From Megalobrama amblycephala (taxonomy: Eukaryota > Chordata > Actinopteri > Cypriniformes > Xenocyprididae), in contig NC_063051.1 in assembly GCF_018812025.1 (NCBI RefSeq), positions 6,201,896-6,265,895 of the forward strand: DNA of 64,000 nucleotides. Reading direction: 5' to 3'. A program made the position numbers and the translations under genes. Every line of letters starts with the position of its first letter. Position 1 is the first letter of the stretch. This document shows, piece after piece, positions 11,487-24,430 of the stretch. The notes below the pieces were generated by a model. The model made no database searches, was not told the origin of the DNA, and saw only the letters and a list, made by a program, of their open reading frames with translations.

Positions 11487-13796
11487 AAGTGTATAAATCA
11501 CTCATTTTTCTGAAGAAACACTGTCCAACAATGACACCAGCAGGTAAAGTTACAGCAGGAGTCTGTTTGTTGCCTCCCTGAGCCCATTGAGTTTTAACTG
11601 ACCAGGCCAGGGAAAGTCACGCAAGAGGAGGCAATTGCGACATGATTGGTTATGACTGGATATGAATGGTTTGTGCGATAAATCCCGCCTCTTTTGCCTT
11701 TTCTGCATTTGCGGATCAGTCTAAATGATGGCATTTATAAAATGTACAAAATAGATCAGAATTATCTGTTTAATAAATAAAGAAAAATAAATCAGAACAT
11801 GATTCAGTTCTGGGTTTTACACACTACAAGGACTGGAAGAATTATAAAACCCAGATGAAAAGTTTCAATCAAGGCAGGCTTTGTCAGTTTTAGGAACTAC
11901 TTATCTTTGCCTAAATCTGCTGAACCGGCTCATAGCTAAATCATTTTGAAGTGATTACATATGTTTGCTGCAGATAACAATCAGTTGTTTAATCAGTTGT
12001 CCCTTGCTCTTTTAGGATGCCCAGTATTCACTCTGAAATGTCTACAAAAGCTCTGTTAACCTTAACCAAACATTTTATTTCTATATATACAATAGGTAAT
12101 TATTTCTGCTCAACTGTTGCTCCAGCTCAAAAGACCAAGGCCTTGACCACCATGTAAGGGTCCAGCTGTCTGAACTCCATGATTTCCTGGCTCACTGAAT
12201 CTTCCATATGATTGTCTCCATTCCTTCAGAACAATTTGACTTGATTACTTTTATGAACCAATGAAGCAGCAAGCTTTAAGGTCAAGTCCTGAAATTAATT
12301 TGGATATACGGTGTAAGCTCTGACCTCTAAGATCAAGAAAAGTCTCTCCTTGCTCAGTTTACCATGGTTTATACCACACACACTTTTCGTTTGATCTCCA
12401 CATCATAGGTCATGAACATGTTTCTGAGCACAAATCCATGTAAAACAGGATTTGAAATCTAGAATGCAGCTTGATGTGGTTTAAGTGAATAGCAGATGGG
12501 TAATCATGACATTCAGATCAGTATTTGATGAAGCGTGTTCTTTATTACTCCGATTATGAGTTAGAGTTAGAATGCAATATTGACAACTCTGGCCATTGTA
12601 ATCCAATTTTGAGACTTAGATCTTTGAAATTAGTTATTTCCATAGTAAGTTTACAGTTGCATTACATTAATCCACATTTAAAACCATCTTGCGTCAGGCA
12701 TATCTCCATATTTATGAAGACAAATGATTGCAATAAACTGATGTAAGGATTAGACATTTCTGCCTCTATCAGTGTGATTGATCTCTTGTTTTTGTGTGTA
12801 TGCTTGGGATCATTTTAATTAGATTTGATAAATGATCAGTTGTTTTAATATTTAATGAATGAAAACTGCAGACTTTTACAGACTCAATATGTTATTTCTT
12901 GTGATAAAATGCAGAGTTGGGACTACGAGGGAGTTGAGCAGGTTGATGATGACCTCACACTCATGTTTGCGAATGCCAAACATGTTCAGACACTTGCAGC
13001 GGATAATGCAGGTCAGGATTAGCTGATTCTTTGTGCCGCTAATGTTTGCATGATAGATGCAGTTTAATTCTTGACATTTGAATTTAATGTGTTGCAGAAT
13101 GTATCCTATATAAAAGAAAGTTCATGTAGGTGTGGTTGATCTATCTGAGCCTACACAGTTTCCATGACATAAATCGACATGAACCAATTTGAAGATTCCT
13201 TGAGGTTTTTGTGGTCACAGTTGTATCCATTTGAGGTATTGTCCTTAAAAAAAGACAAGTTGACAGTAAACAGTAGGTTAGAATGTGCAGATTATTGAGA
13301 AGTGCTTTAGAATGACATATGTCACACTTTGACAATATGACTGAAGGTTATGCATGACGCAGAGAATTTGCAGAAGAGGAAAGAAACGCTCTTGACATTT
13401 GAAGATGAATGTGGTCTTGCCAGAAGGAAAAGTAAAGCATATGTATTAACTTCATGAGTCAGAAGAAGCATTCTCTTCTGAATCATAGGACAACAGAAGA
13501 CAACCAGTAAAGAGCACAGCTATAACAGAAATTCATTTAAGAAACATGACTAAGATCAAAATGTGATTATGCAAACGGATTTAAAAGCTACTAAAGACCA
13601 CATTTTATATGAATGAATTTTTTTCTCTCTCTTCTGTCATAGCAATGAATGTCATAAAACTTAATATGTATATGTTGTAGATGAAAACAACTTTTTGTGG
13701 CTTCATGAGGGGATTTCTTCATGGGACATACATGGAATGCTAAGTTACAGGTGAAAATGAAAGATAAGTGCTACCATTAGCAACTTCAAAGTTGAT
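11487..13796. other. Repeat-poor intergenic DNA, no gene seen
   Basis: About 2.3 kb of AT-rich sequence with no recognisable exon, RNA gene or transposon end. Open frames do not exceed 73 codons and match nothing I recognise. Confidence 0.4.
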
Positions 13797-14130
13797 GTGT
13801 TAGAAGCAGGAAAAATGGGCAAGTGTAAAGATTTGAGCGAGTTTGCCAAGGGTCAAATTGTAATGGCTAGACATGGTCAGAACATCTCCAAAACTGCATC
13901 TCTTGTGGGGTGTTCTCGGTCTGCAGTGGTCAGTATCTATCAAAAGTGGTACAAGAAAGGAACAGTGGTGAACCAGCGACAGGGTCATGGGTGGCCAAGG
14001 CTCATTGATGCACATGGGGAGCGAAGCCAAATGCGTGTGCGTTACCTTGGCAAGAAGGCAACCTGGCAAAGGCAGTGTGATGCTTTGGGCAATGTTCTGC
14101 TGGGAAACCTTGGGTCCTGTCATCCATATA
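13797..14130 (+). pseudogene. Tc1-type transposase remnant, internally deleted and frameshifted
   Basis: The first ~65 codons after the ATG near 13815 read as the N-terminal helix-turn-helix DNA-binding region of a fish Tc1 transposase. Recognisable pieces are [19 protein letters not shown], then [20 protein letters not shown], then a [14 protein letters not shown] segment corresponding to the GRPR-type hook. The sequence then jumps, in another frame, to [18 protein letters not shown], a piece of the catalytic domain. The intervening part, including the first catalytic aspartate region, is gone, and the rest of the domain is missing after about 14125. A full Tc1 transposase is about 340 residues. 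This copy cannot be active. The surrounding inverted repeats were not identified. Confidence 0.88.
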
Positions 14131-15440
14131 TATATATTAGCATTTTTTGTGAACTATATTCCTATATGTAAGTCCAAATTTTTTGACTTAGGAGGCTGAT
14201 AATAAGGTACATAAATTATGTACGACAGCAAATGCATTATGACGTATCATAATTCAGCATTTCAACAGTGCATGATTTGCATAACGTCTGCAATAGTTTA
14301 CTAAGTTGTCTATAGTGAAGAAAAAGTGCGATACACATTTCATTGCAAAGGAAACTTTGAAAATTCTTTAAAGACAATTTTGTTTTTCATATTATGTTTT
14401 TGAAAAATGGCCTCACTAAGATTGCTTTGACAGAAGAGACAAACACATTGGAAGTAGAAGATGCCTGATTGATATTCAGAGGACTGCTTAAACGCATTTG
14501 AATAATGACAGTGAAGATACATTGTTCAGCTATTCTTGATGGCCATGAATTATTTAAGTAATATCCTTTGGTACAACGCTGTTAAACAGGCCTATGACCT
14601 TCATTTTTGAATACTGTGGTATTTGATACACACTTGCATGTGTTTATTTTGTGGACATTTTACAGTAAGCAATGTGAACCTAACTGTTATCCAATTTACC
14701 ATACTTTATTCTACATAATATATTAATTAGCAAGACCTTCAAGCATTAAATGAAAAATTAATTTGTTATGTTTAAGTAATTTTTGAGCCTAATGGGAATA
14801 TGTAAGACATTTGCAGTTTTAATTCATTTTTAATGTGTCTCTGACCTTTTAAGGGGTTTAGTTCAATTACAACATAACTTGCATAAAAATGTGCTGATAC
14901 ACATTTCTCTATAGTTTGTCTGCTGAGATAAAAAGTCAAATTGTGCAGGATATGTCTGCTAAAATGCTGTTTCCTTTAGGCAGTGTCAGTAATAGTGTCA
15001 TGTATCATCACAGCTAGATTTGAAACAAAGCATCATGTACTGTATCACAATGAATCAAACCAGAACAATGCATCACGACTTTGAGGTTTTGAGTGAAAAC
15101 CGTAAGATGGCACTATTTGCATCCTAATTGAAAGAGTTTCTACATGCATAGCAAATATAATTTCTATATCTGGAGAGAAAGAGGCATTTCTATGATAACC
15201 CAAATAATGTATTCTACTACCATTCGTAATTGCAAATGCCAGTAACCCCCAAATAAATTAATTGGAATACTTAATGCATCCTTTGGCAAAAATGCATGAA
15301 TAAATTAAAGATTGTAAGTCAACACTGTTAAAATTTATAATTAAGAAATTGATCCCTAAGTGCCACGATTGACAAACCAGAATCAAGTATTCCAAAGAGC
15401 ACCTTCTACTGGCAAATTCCCCAAATGTGTGTTGACTGAA
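14131..15440. other. Intergenic DNA, no gene seen
   Basis: AT-rich sequence with no recognisable exon or repeat terminus. Confidence 0.4.
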
Positions 15441-15795
15441 TTATTGGGGTGTTAAGGACTTCAAAGGGTTAAGTAATCGCTGGCAAAATGGGCTTTCAAT
15501 AAAACATGGCCACCTCTGCAGTGGGAAGGCAAAAATTTTGAAATCGGTGCTACCTGATGAGAGAAAAAGAAAAACAGGCTGTTGTCTTCCCTTTTGCCAA
15601 ATAGGTAAGACAACTTCAACACCCATAATGCACTGGGCATGTTGCCATCTAAGGTCAATCCCAGTCTGCTCCTATAGACCACTTTGGAGCAGACGTCACA
15701 ATTACGTCACTTGCAGCTGCGCGCGCATACTGGTTGCAGAAAAATAGCGGTAGCAATTGAAGGAAAATGTGCAAAATCCACAGAATAAGAGAAAA

Positions 15796-15870
15796 ATGTT
15801 TTGTTGTGCCTCTGGATGTTGGAATCGGAATGCAAAAAATATAGTCTTCATTTTTAAAGAAAACCATCGT
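15796..15870 (+). pseudogene. THAP-like zinc-finger start, truncated
   Basis: An ATG at 15796 opens a frame starting MFCCASGCWNRNAKN. The C-x4-C spacing at the very N-terminus and the following NR are what is seen in THAP (C2CH) DNA-binding domains, including those of P-element-type transposons. The frame stops after 25 codons (TGA at 15871), before the conserved proline/tryptophan core. It may belong to a decayed THAP-bearing mobile element. Confidence 0.4.
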
Positions 15871-16119
15871 TGAAAACGTCCTTTGAAGATAAACAGAGAC
15901 GTTTCACAGCCTGGACTGATGACACCTGCAAGGATTAGTCTACAATTAAAGCAGGAATTTGATGTAAACAGTAAGTCTACATAATATTCACATATGTAGT
16001 TCAGAGGACATACATACATAGCAGTTACAGCATGAAATAATTATAATTAAAATAATTTAAACCTACAATATTTTACATAGATAACTTTTAAACATAATAA
16101 TTTTTATTTCACAATTCTG

Positions 16120-16380
16120 CCTTTTTTTTTTCTTGCATTTGCGTGTTTATTACTCCCAGTTCGGACTTTATAACTCGCAATTGTGAGTTTATTTCACAAT
16201 TCTGAGGGGGAAAAAGTCAGAATTGCGGGATAAATTGCAATTCAGAAAAGACAGAATAACGAGTATATCTCACAATTCTGTTTTTCTTTGTAAGAAATGT
16301 GAGATGTAAACTCAGATTTGCGAGAAATAAAAGTCAGAATTGTGAGATATAAACTCAAAATTAACTTTTTTTATTCTTTT
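16120..16380. repeat. Degenerate minisatellite of CACAATTCTG / AGTCAGAATTG units
   Basis: Repeated alternation of CACAATTCTG, AAGTCAGAATTG, TTGCGAG and TATAAACTCA in both orientations over about 260 bp. Units are poorly preserved. Similar AATTCTGACTT-type satellites are frequent in cyprinid intergenic DNA. Confidence 0.6.
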
Positions 16381-16562
16381 ATTTCGTGGCTTCCATAGAC
16401 TTCTACTGCTCAACTGTCATTTTCTGCAACCAGCTAGGCTCTGCCCGCAAAAAACGTCATCGCTGTTTGCAAACACCAAATTGGTCTATTGGATAGGCTT
16501 CACCAGAGTCAAATAGCAGTTTTCTTGAGTAGGAAATACTTCTTAGCAAACTTTTAGTCATA

Positions 16563-16700
16563 ATGGTGTCAACTTGTATTATTCCCGGGTGCAAGAAGTA
16601 AACGTTCAAAGAGTAAACATTTAGCAGGAGTGAGTTACATTCAGTTTCAAGTGAAAGATCCAGCATGTTGTAGGCAGTGGCTAAAGGCTGCAAAGAATTG
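16563..16700 (+). pseudogene. THAP-domain fragment split by a frameshift
   Basis: The ATG at 16563 opens MVSTCIIPGCKK and stops at TAA 16599-16601. The first two cysteines (C-x4-C) and the PGC context fit the start of a THAP domain. In another frame, immediately downstream, come VSYIQFQVKDPACCRQWLKA and AKN at about 16630-16698, corresponding to the THAP core with its invariant tryptophan followed by LKA. The later zinc ligands (C-x2-H) are not visible. Read together, it is one THAP domain disrupted by a frameshift. It is most likely transposon-derived and non-functional. Confidence 0.55.
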
Positions 16701-16923
16701 TAAATACGAAGAGAACAAATCTGAAAATCTGAAAACCTCAGTGATTGTAGTCAACATTTCAAACTGGATGACCACAAACACAGATAGAACAGAAAAACTG
16801 AAAGAACCTGCCTTTCCATCAGTTAATTTGAGGGACGGGAAAAAAAAAAAGGATTCATTTACATATACTACTGACATTGTAACAATGCAAAGTGGGATGA
16901 AAATCAGCAAACTTGCACTTTAA

Positions 16924-19540
16924 GGTATAATATACAGAAACTGATCATCATAAATCTGCATCATGAGCATCATGTCTGCATATTTCTAAACTAGAAAGCA
17001 GCATTTCCAAGTTTTGAAATACATTTTACCATTCCAGAGAAGTTGAAAATTGACTAATTAACAGTCTGTATGCATTTTTTTTTCTACGTTTCTATCCTTT
17101 TACTGCAAGGATAAGCAAATGCTTCCTCAGGGAATAAGTCAATTACCGTAAGACTCACATTCTATGCTAATTTATAAATAAATTATGTTATATGATAACA
17201 TTTAAATTAGCCCTGGACATTATTTTAGTTTCATTAATATTCATCCCTAGTTGTTGACAACAGAACATCTTGGATGATAGAATCTGCAGCTGAGACCAAT
17301 TAGCGAGAAGAGAAACATGAGCACAGCGTATATTTGCAGAGCATGAGGACTCCATGCAAGGTTATCTTTACTGCACTATAAAGGGCGAATGGCCTCCAAG
17401 GTACACAGGATTACTTGCTTGGCACCTCACTGATCCTGTACACTAATGAGTGTATGTGTGCTTGTGTTTTATGTGTTAAAAATGATTCCAGAATTGACCT
17501 TGGTCACCAAGCACCAAGCTTTGTTGATAATGCAACCACATGGTTTATAGAAATAATAATGTAAAAATATACAAATTAACTAAATAAAGTGCCATTTTGG
17601 GGTTATGGAAACAACAGTTAGGCTACCATGGTAAATACATGATACTAACATGAACTGTTAATAAAACATGGATGATTTGCATGAACATACCTGCATGCAA
17701 ATCCTTCCCAGCTTTTTTGGGTCATTTCAAGACTTACTAATATACAACATTACATAACTACGACGTTGCATAGGCTACCTGTAATTTCTTTTGTGCTTTA
17801 TTTGTAATAAACAAGCACAGTATAATAAATAAGCACAGTATAACGTCTGACAGGACAGGAAAGTTCGTTAGTCTGAGTTGAGAGACTTTGTATTTCGTAA
17901 CAATTTACGAAAATAACGTTAGAATAATGACACTGACATTATACATTATTTAATCTGACAACATCTCATTTGATTCAGAACAACACTTTTTTTCTCAGGC
18001 ACTCTTTACTTAAACTGTGTCTGAAATAGGCCTAAGTGTCAACAGCATTCACGCACATCTTTCAAAATACAAGCCTCGCATCACAAAAACAGAGAATTAC
18101 ATTTGTTGTTGTTGTTTTTTTGACTACACACTCCAGTTGAGAAACACTGCACTATAGCACTTATTTTGGAGCTATCATTAAGAGCAAAACAAGCTTTTAA
18201 AGTTATCAAATATGTCTGTTGTGAAATTGCCAAACCGACAGTTACAACACTTTATCATAGCTTAGACCTATATTCTGTTCTTATTTTCTTATCGATTGCC
18301 TTTCCAGCTTTGAAGCGAATATAAATAACAGGGAGCTATTTCATAGTTCTTTAAATTTCTTTGAAAACGTGGATGCAAAAAGTAATAGCTGTTACTGGAG
18401 TCTGAACTTCAAATCATAATACAGTACATCATACTACTCAGTACAGACTTAGTTGTTGAGACTGTCTTTCAGCAAAGAAATGGGTGTGATGCTATAAGCC
18501 CAAAAGATTAAAAAGAGCATGGGAGGAGTACAATAGAGTATGAGAAGAAAAATTCAGGGTTCCCCCATTTTCTTTTGGGAAAAGCATGAAATATTGGAAA
18601 ATCTAACCCCGAAACATGGATTAAGAGACTGATTAGGCTGATTAAAGTCTCCCGGCCAGTGTCAGACCCTTTTATTATTTAGCTACTTCCCATGCCAGGA
18701 GACTCAAGTTATTGTGCACTAAATATAAAAAAAGATTTTTCAATGTCAATGATAAATAAAACAAAGACTATTGGAGATGGAGTATGTTTTACAAGACAAT
18801 ACTCTTTCAGTCTTTCTACTTAAACATTTCAAATTTAATTCAGTCTGTTTCTTATCGTTTCTCTGTAATTGTAAAATTTAATAGCAATTTCTGAATTTCT
18901 GAAGTAAATCCTACACCAATTTTTTTTTTTTTGTGAATTCAAATTTATTTTGCTGTTAAAGTCACTATAAATCAAAATGGACAATTCTTATTTTTTTTAT
19001 GAAATATTGGTCATAAGTATACAAGTAACATTTTTCTCCCATAATTGAGCCAGAGCTGCCAGAAATGTCCTCTGTTGAACTAAGTTTGGCTTTATCTCAC
19101 TTTGTGAAGCATGTCTCATCAGGCAGAGTGAGTCATACTGGACTTTGGCAAACCGGATGATAAACTGCATAAATCAAACAAAGATGTTTTATGCAATTTT
19201 TAAACAGTTTAAAGTTTTTCCTGAATCCAAACATGAATAGCGATTAGATCTTTTGACACATCTCTTCAACATTGTAAACAGTCAGACCATCATCCCACTG
19301 GCATATGGCAGCAACAAGACTGATTTGTTATACACTTATCAAGAGTGATTTGACTGTGGATTGAATTTATGCTGATCATAAAAAAATTCTCTTACACAAG
19401 ATGAACCATGTTTGGTAGTGAAAATATCATGGCTGATTCTCATTTCATTTTATGTGCACACAATGAACTTGGTCAAATGTGAGTATTCCTTCTTTGTATT
19501 GTGTAAATATTCTTGAATGAGAAGGTTCTTGGTAGGATTT
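16924..19540. other. Repeat-poor intergenic DNA, no gene seen
   Basis: About 2.6 kb without recognisable exons or transposon ends. It is one of the more single-copy-looking stretches in the window and therefore a candidate for conserved regulatory elements of neighbouring genes, which cannot be judged from one sequence. Confidence 0.4.
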
Positions 19541-19562
19541 TTTTTTTTTTTTTTTTTTTTTT
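19541..19562. repeat. Poly-T run
   Basis: About 22 consecutive T residues preceding a transposon fragment. Confidence 0.95.
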
Positions 19563-19654
19563 ACATTTTACTTCTGTGCTTCAACACATGCTCCATCTCG
19601 GGTCACATTAGGATATGCTAATATATCATATATTCATGTATATATAGTCATATA

Positions 19655-19955
19655 TTCATGTGATGGCAAAGCTGAATTTTCAGCATCATTACTCCAGTCT
19701 TCAGTCACATGATCCTTCAGAAATCATTCTAATATGCTGATTTAATGCTCAAGAAACATTTCTTATAATTAGCAATGTTTGCTGCATGATATTTTTGTGT
19801 AAATTGTGACTTTTTCAAGATTTCTGATCAATAGAAAGTTCTTAAAAACAGCACTTATTTAAAATAGAAATAATAACATTATAAATGTCTTTACTACCAC
19901 TTTTGATCAATTTAATGATTACTTGCTAAATAAAAGTATTTCTTTTTTTAATATG
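19655..19955. mobile_element. Fragment of an abundant cyprinid DNA repeat (GCTGAATTTTCAGCATCATT family)
   Basis: Shows the family phrases GCTGAATTTTCAGCATCATT, ACTCCAGTCTTCAGTCACAT, GATCCTTCAGAAATCATTCT and, at the far end, TTTTGATCAATTTAATGATT. Other copies lie at 22010-22435 (rearranged), 29283-29456, 32041-32306, 43388-43680 and 57537-58050. The last is the most complete and has ACACTACCATTCAGAAGTTT at its end. No protein is encoded. Confidence 0.8.
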
Positions 19956-21794
19956 TTTTTTTCTGCAATACTTATATTTTGTATACAGTAAATACATTTT
20001 ATTTATTTTTCAAATATATATTCTTCATACAAATACATTAAATTGACGTAGTTTGCAACCTGGGCTTGGCCTTGAATTTCTTCTCTTATCAACACATGCA
20101 CATTATACTGTACCAGTATATCAGGTTTCTGCAAATGGAGAAGCAGATTTCCAGATCTAGCCTTGAAAAGTCCTTCTGATGTTAATTGACTGTGCAATAG
20201 AAAGTCTTGGGAACACTTCAAGGAACAGTCTGTTCAAGGCAGGGAGAAGTCAGATCAGTGTGACTAATTGTATTTTCTATCTTGAACTGCACAGGTGCTA
20301 AACATATATAAGACTTTACTTCTTTTCTAGGTCTAAAATCAATCAGCTTCTTTGTTGTTTATGATTAAAGCGCCACCAGTGCATTTCTTTGTGGGTGGCA
20401 GTTCTGTGAATGGAATAAGCGATGTCAAGTGTAGAAATCCGCAGCTTTAACATTGAATGAAACACTATTAAAATCATTTGTGAAGTGCTTTGTTAGTGAT
20501 TAACATGAACTGCTCATGCTATGGCATGAATAATGCCTCAAATTTGTAGTTTGACGAGGAGCCTTGCAATTACTTTTCTGAACAATTGTACTTGGTCTTT
20601 ATAATTTAAGGAGCAAGTCACATCTAGACCTGAGTATGACTTGGCTTTTTTGACTAGTCAGTAAGAAACCAACCTAAAAGAAAACACTAGCAACTGCCCA
20701 TCACCATGCTAAAATCCACTTGGAACACTTTGTGGCAGCAACTTTTGCACAGACAAGCAGTTATTATTTGTGTTACCAACTAGCTTTTTTAGGAGTGTTG
20801 ATTTGATTGATGCTTTTCATTATCATTATATGCAACTACTTTCCTCGTTCCATTTCCTCTCAACGAGGAGAGGTATGACTCAATGTTCTTTTGCTGTTTG
20901 GCATCATTCATTCACATCTACCTCTCTACATTCTGAACATGTATCACTTCTGTCATTATTTAGACTCGCACTACACACATCTTCATTTTGGTCTCCAATA
21001 CATTTAACTGATGAGAGAAAGTGTCACTGCTTGAAGTCTGTCTGTCTAAATGTCTGATGCAAATCTCAATTGATGAATCACAGAGAAGACTGATTTAATG
21101 TCTCTGTAGACAAGTATGAGAGGATCAGTATTGATTTGAGGTACTTGGCAGGAGGATTTCATGCCTTGTTGTTTCTGTTATACAAACTCAAAAAGTGGCC
21201 TGAAATCCACTTGGAGGCCTGTGGTATGAGGTACACTTTATCGGATTGCTTACAAGATCTAGATGGACATAAAAGCTTTTAATAATCAAAGTGAAGTAAG
21301 ATTTTTGCCAACTTGTTCAGGTGACACTGATCAGCTTCACATCTGGTCTCTGGCCAGTTTTGCGGATTAAACATTGACTGTGGGAGTTTTGGATATTTAC
21401 AAAGACTCAAAGTGGTGATCTTCACGCAAGTTCTTGTGGGATTTAAGAAGGAGTGTTGACTGCAGTAGAGCCATATATCATACACTCCTTTCCAATATCA
21501 AGATGACCTATGCATACAATTTTTGGCTGACCTTTTGGGTTCTCTACCTTCATACTGAGGTTATTCAAGTTGAATGGCTTTTCTGGATAAATGATCTCTC
21601 CATGAACAAAAGGCCAAGAAAACAGAAAGAAAAGAAAGAAATGTGACAAAAAGAAAACAGTGACAGTTCCTGGAAGCAAACTCTGTATTAAAGTTGTGTG
21701 GTGTTTTCTGCCCCTCTAGTGGCGACAATCAGAACTGCAAAAATAATGATTTCTTCAAACAGGTTTCCTAAACCACACAAACCAATATTTTTCT
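19956..21794. other. Intergenic DNA, no gene seen
   Basis: No recognisable exon. Frames of up to 95 codons near 20770-21057 have no homology that I recognise. Confidence 0.4.
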
Positions 21795-21988
<194 letters not shown>

Positions 21989-22009
21989 CCTAGGACCTGT
22001 CAAAAGTTT

Positions 22010-22435
22010 GGAAAAAAAAATACAGTTTTTTAATGTTTTGAAAAAAAATTTTTTAAAAACTGTAATATTGTGAAATATTATTACAATTTAAAATTAAAAC
22101 TTTAATACATTTAAAATTGCAATTTATTCCTGTGATGGTAAAGCTGAATTTTCAGCATCATTACTCCAGTCTTCAGTGTCATTATATGATATGATCTTTC
22201 AGAATTCAGTCTAATATGCTGATTTGGTGAAATATGTCATCAAAAACAGAGAAATTAATACTTTATATAGCAAGGATGCATTAAATTGATCAAAAGTGTC
22301 AGTGAAGACATTTATAATGTTACAAAAGATTTTTATTTAACAAATAATTCTGTTCATTGATCTTAATTTTTTCAGGATTCTTTGATAAATAGAATCACAA
22401 TTTCCACAAAAATATTAAGCAGCACAACTGTTATA
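22010..22435. mobile_element. Rearranged copy of the GCTGAATTTTCAGCATC repeat family
   Basis: The first half (to about 22225) reads in the orientation of the 57.5-kb copy: GCTGAATTTTCAGCATCATT, then TCTAATATGCTGATTTGG. From about 22245 it reads the opposite strand of the same family: GCAAGGATGCATTAAATTGA, then TTTCCACAAAAATATTAAGC. The copy is therefore an inverted chimera of two family members. Confidence 0.75.
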
Positions 22436-24429
22436 TATACATATAGTTTGTTTACTTGTTATTTATTCATTTTTAAATCCCACTTCTTTGGAAAACTAAT
22501 GTCTGCATTACCTGCAGCTACATTTAGCATTTGCAAAAGGTCACACTGTTACCTCTTCCTGAAACACGTTTATGGATCTTAAACAGATTACAGCACTTAA
22601 GATGGCCAGATGAGAAAACTGTCCGCCATTACTCTGAGCAAATGCTAGTGGCTTCTCAAAAATACTGATTTGTCCTTCTCTCAACAAATTCAAAAGACTG
22701 CAGGTGAAAATGTTTTTTAAATAACTGCCTTGCTACAGAAACTGTATTGAAAGCGATTAAGATTACAAACGCACTCTGATATGTCAGTTTTACTTGGACA
22801 CTGAATGGAAAGGAAAGGAGTTTTTGTTAATTTATGGAATGGCTGTATTGTTTTCTGACAAACATAAAGCCTCAAATCACATAAATCTGAATATTTAACT
22901 GTCAAAAGAGATGTGTTTTGTACCACAAAATGGAGTATAAATTGAAACTCTTGAGTATGTATGAGTCACCTAAGAGCAGTCTGCAACAATAGTGTTATTC
23001 TGATTAAGAAAACATGTTTTCTGTCACTATGAAAATCTTGCAGCTCTCATTCAGTGATTACATTTTGACTTGTACTGGCATTTACAGGGGGCATTGTGGG
23101 AGAAAAAAGAAAGAGCGAGAGAGTTAAAATTGACTATCCATTATAGGAAAAAGGATGCTGATTGTCCTGTCCCTGGGAGAATCAGGGTAATTGTGGATGT
23201 AAGCACACAGGTGTGAAAGTCTGCACGTGAACACCATCTACTGCTTTTACTGCTCACTCGCACGTCAGCTCTGGTGAAGTAGCTGAGCTCTCACACACAC
23301 ATTGCCAGGCTTTAAGCTTAATCCAATAAGCACAGTATGTGTTTCAGCTTCAGATCTGTGCATTTCACTCAATCAGAGACTTCATTTCTCAAAATAACAT
23401 TTCTCATGGGAGTTCCACAAGATTTTCCAAGCATAAATGCTTGCCTTTTCAGGTAGTTTATGCAGCTTCTGACTGGTTTTTACTGTACATTTATCTAAAT
23501 GACTGATTTATAATTTGCAGAGCAACAGTCAAAACAACCCGAACCCAATGGGAAGATGTATGAAGATGTAAGATATGATGTGAAATGTATTTGGAAAGGT
23601 CAAATTCTCCTCATTCCTCCTTGCTCATTCACTGAGTCTGTAAAAGGCGGATACACTATAAGGCCACTATTAAAACTATTAAAAAAAATCTGCTTATCCT
23701 AAATGTTGAAATATTTACTGTAGGATCTTGTCAAATTTATATTTGCAAAATTTACACAAACCACTACATTGTTTGTTTTGGACAACAATGCAATTTTTAA
23801 GAACTGTTACAAATCTCAAAATATAAGCTAAACCAAATGTTACCCTAAAACGCAGGAACACAAGAGCGTGGAGTCTACTTGGTTGTTCTTGCTCATGGCT
23901 ATGCATTACTTGATCCAGTAGCTTTCTGACAGTAAGGTACATACTGTACAATCTAAAACAGAGCGCAGCAGATGCCTCCTCAAACCCCAAACTGAAATCC
24001 AAATGCATACAATCAGTCCCAGATGGATCTGTCCTGTCCGGTTTTAGCTGAATTTCTCAAGTATGATGAAGAAACTTTTCCCATTAGAGATGTTGAACGA
24101 CTCTAGTTTGGTTGAATTTCATTGTTCTTGTTTTTTTTGTTTTTTTTAATAAACTTATTATCAAGCATAGACTAAAACCAGAACTAAACGGGACAACGAA
24201 AAACAGATTTGGCCCAGCAGGGTACAGACCACAGGATCTGATTGCTTTGATACTGTAAATTCAGAGGGCTTTATTGCTATCATTAGTGGTGCTTCCTTGA
24301 GATATTTCAAAGCCCCTATTTTTAAGAATTAACCTTTGGTGTGTAACTGCTCCCCTCACTGTTCATGCTGCTGATGTGAATGATGCCTCAAATCATGCAG
24401 CTTATTGCGAAGAGATGTGCCTTTATTGC
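22436..24429. other. Repeat-poor intergenic DNA, no gene seen
   Basis: About 2 kb without recognisable exons, RNAs or transposon termini. Confidence 0.4.
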
Positions 24430-24430
24430 T

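Larger units (their letters stand above)
15673..16493. repeat. Imperfect inverted repeat flanking a THAP-like start and a minisatellite
   Basis: Two matched pairs of short inverted segments occur in the order expected for foldback arms. ATAGACCACTTTGG (about 15676) pairs with CCAAATTGGTCTAT near 16480-16493, and CTGGTTGCAGAAAA (about 15729) pairs with TTTTCTGCAACCAG (about 16422). CGTCA motifs lie near both arms. This suggests a degenerate foldback element about 0.8 kb long. Confidence 0.5.
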
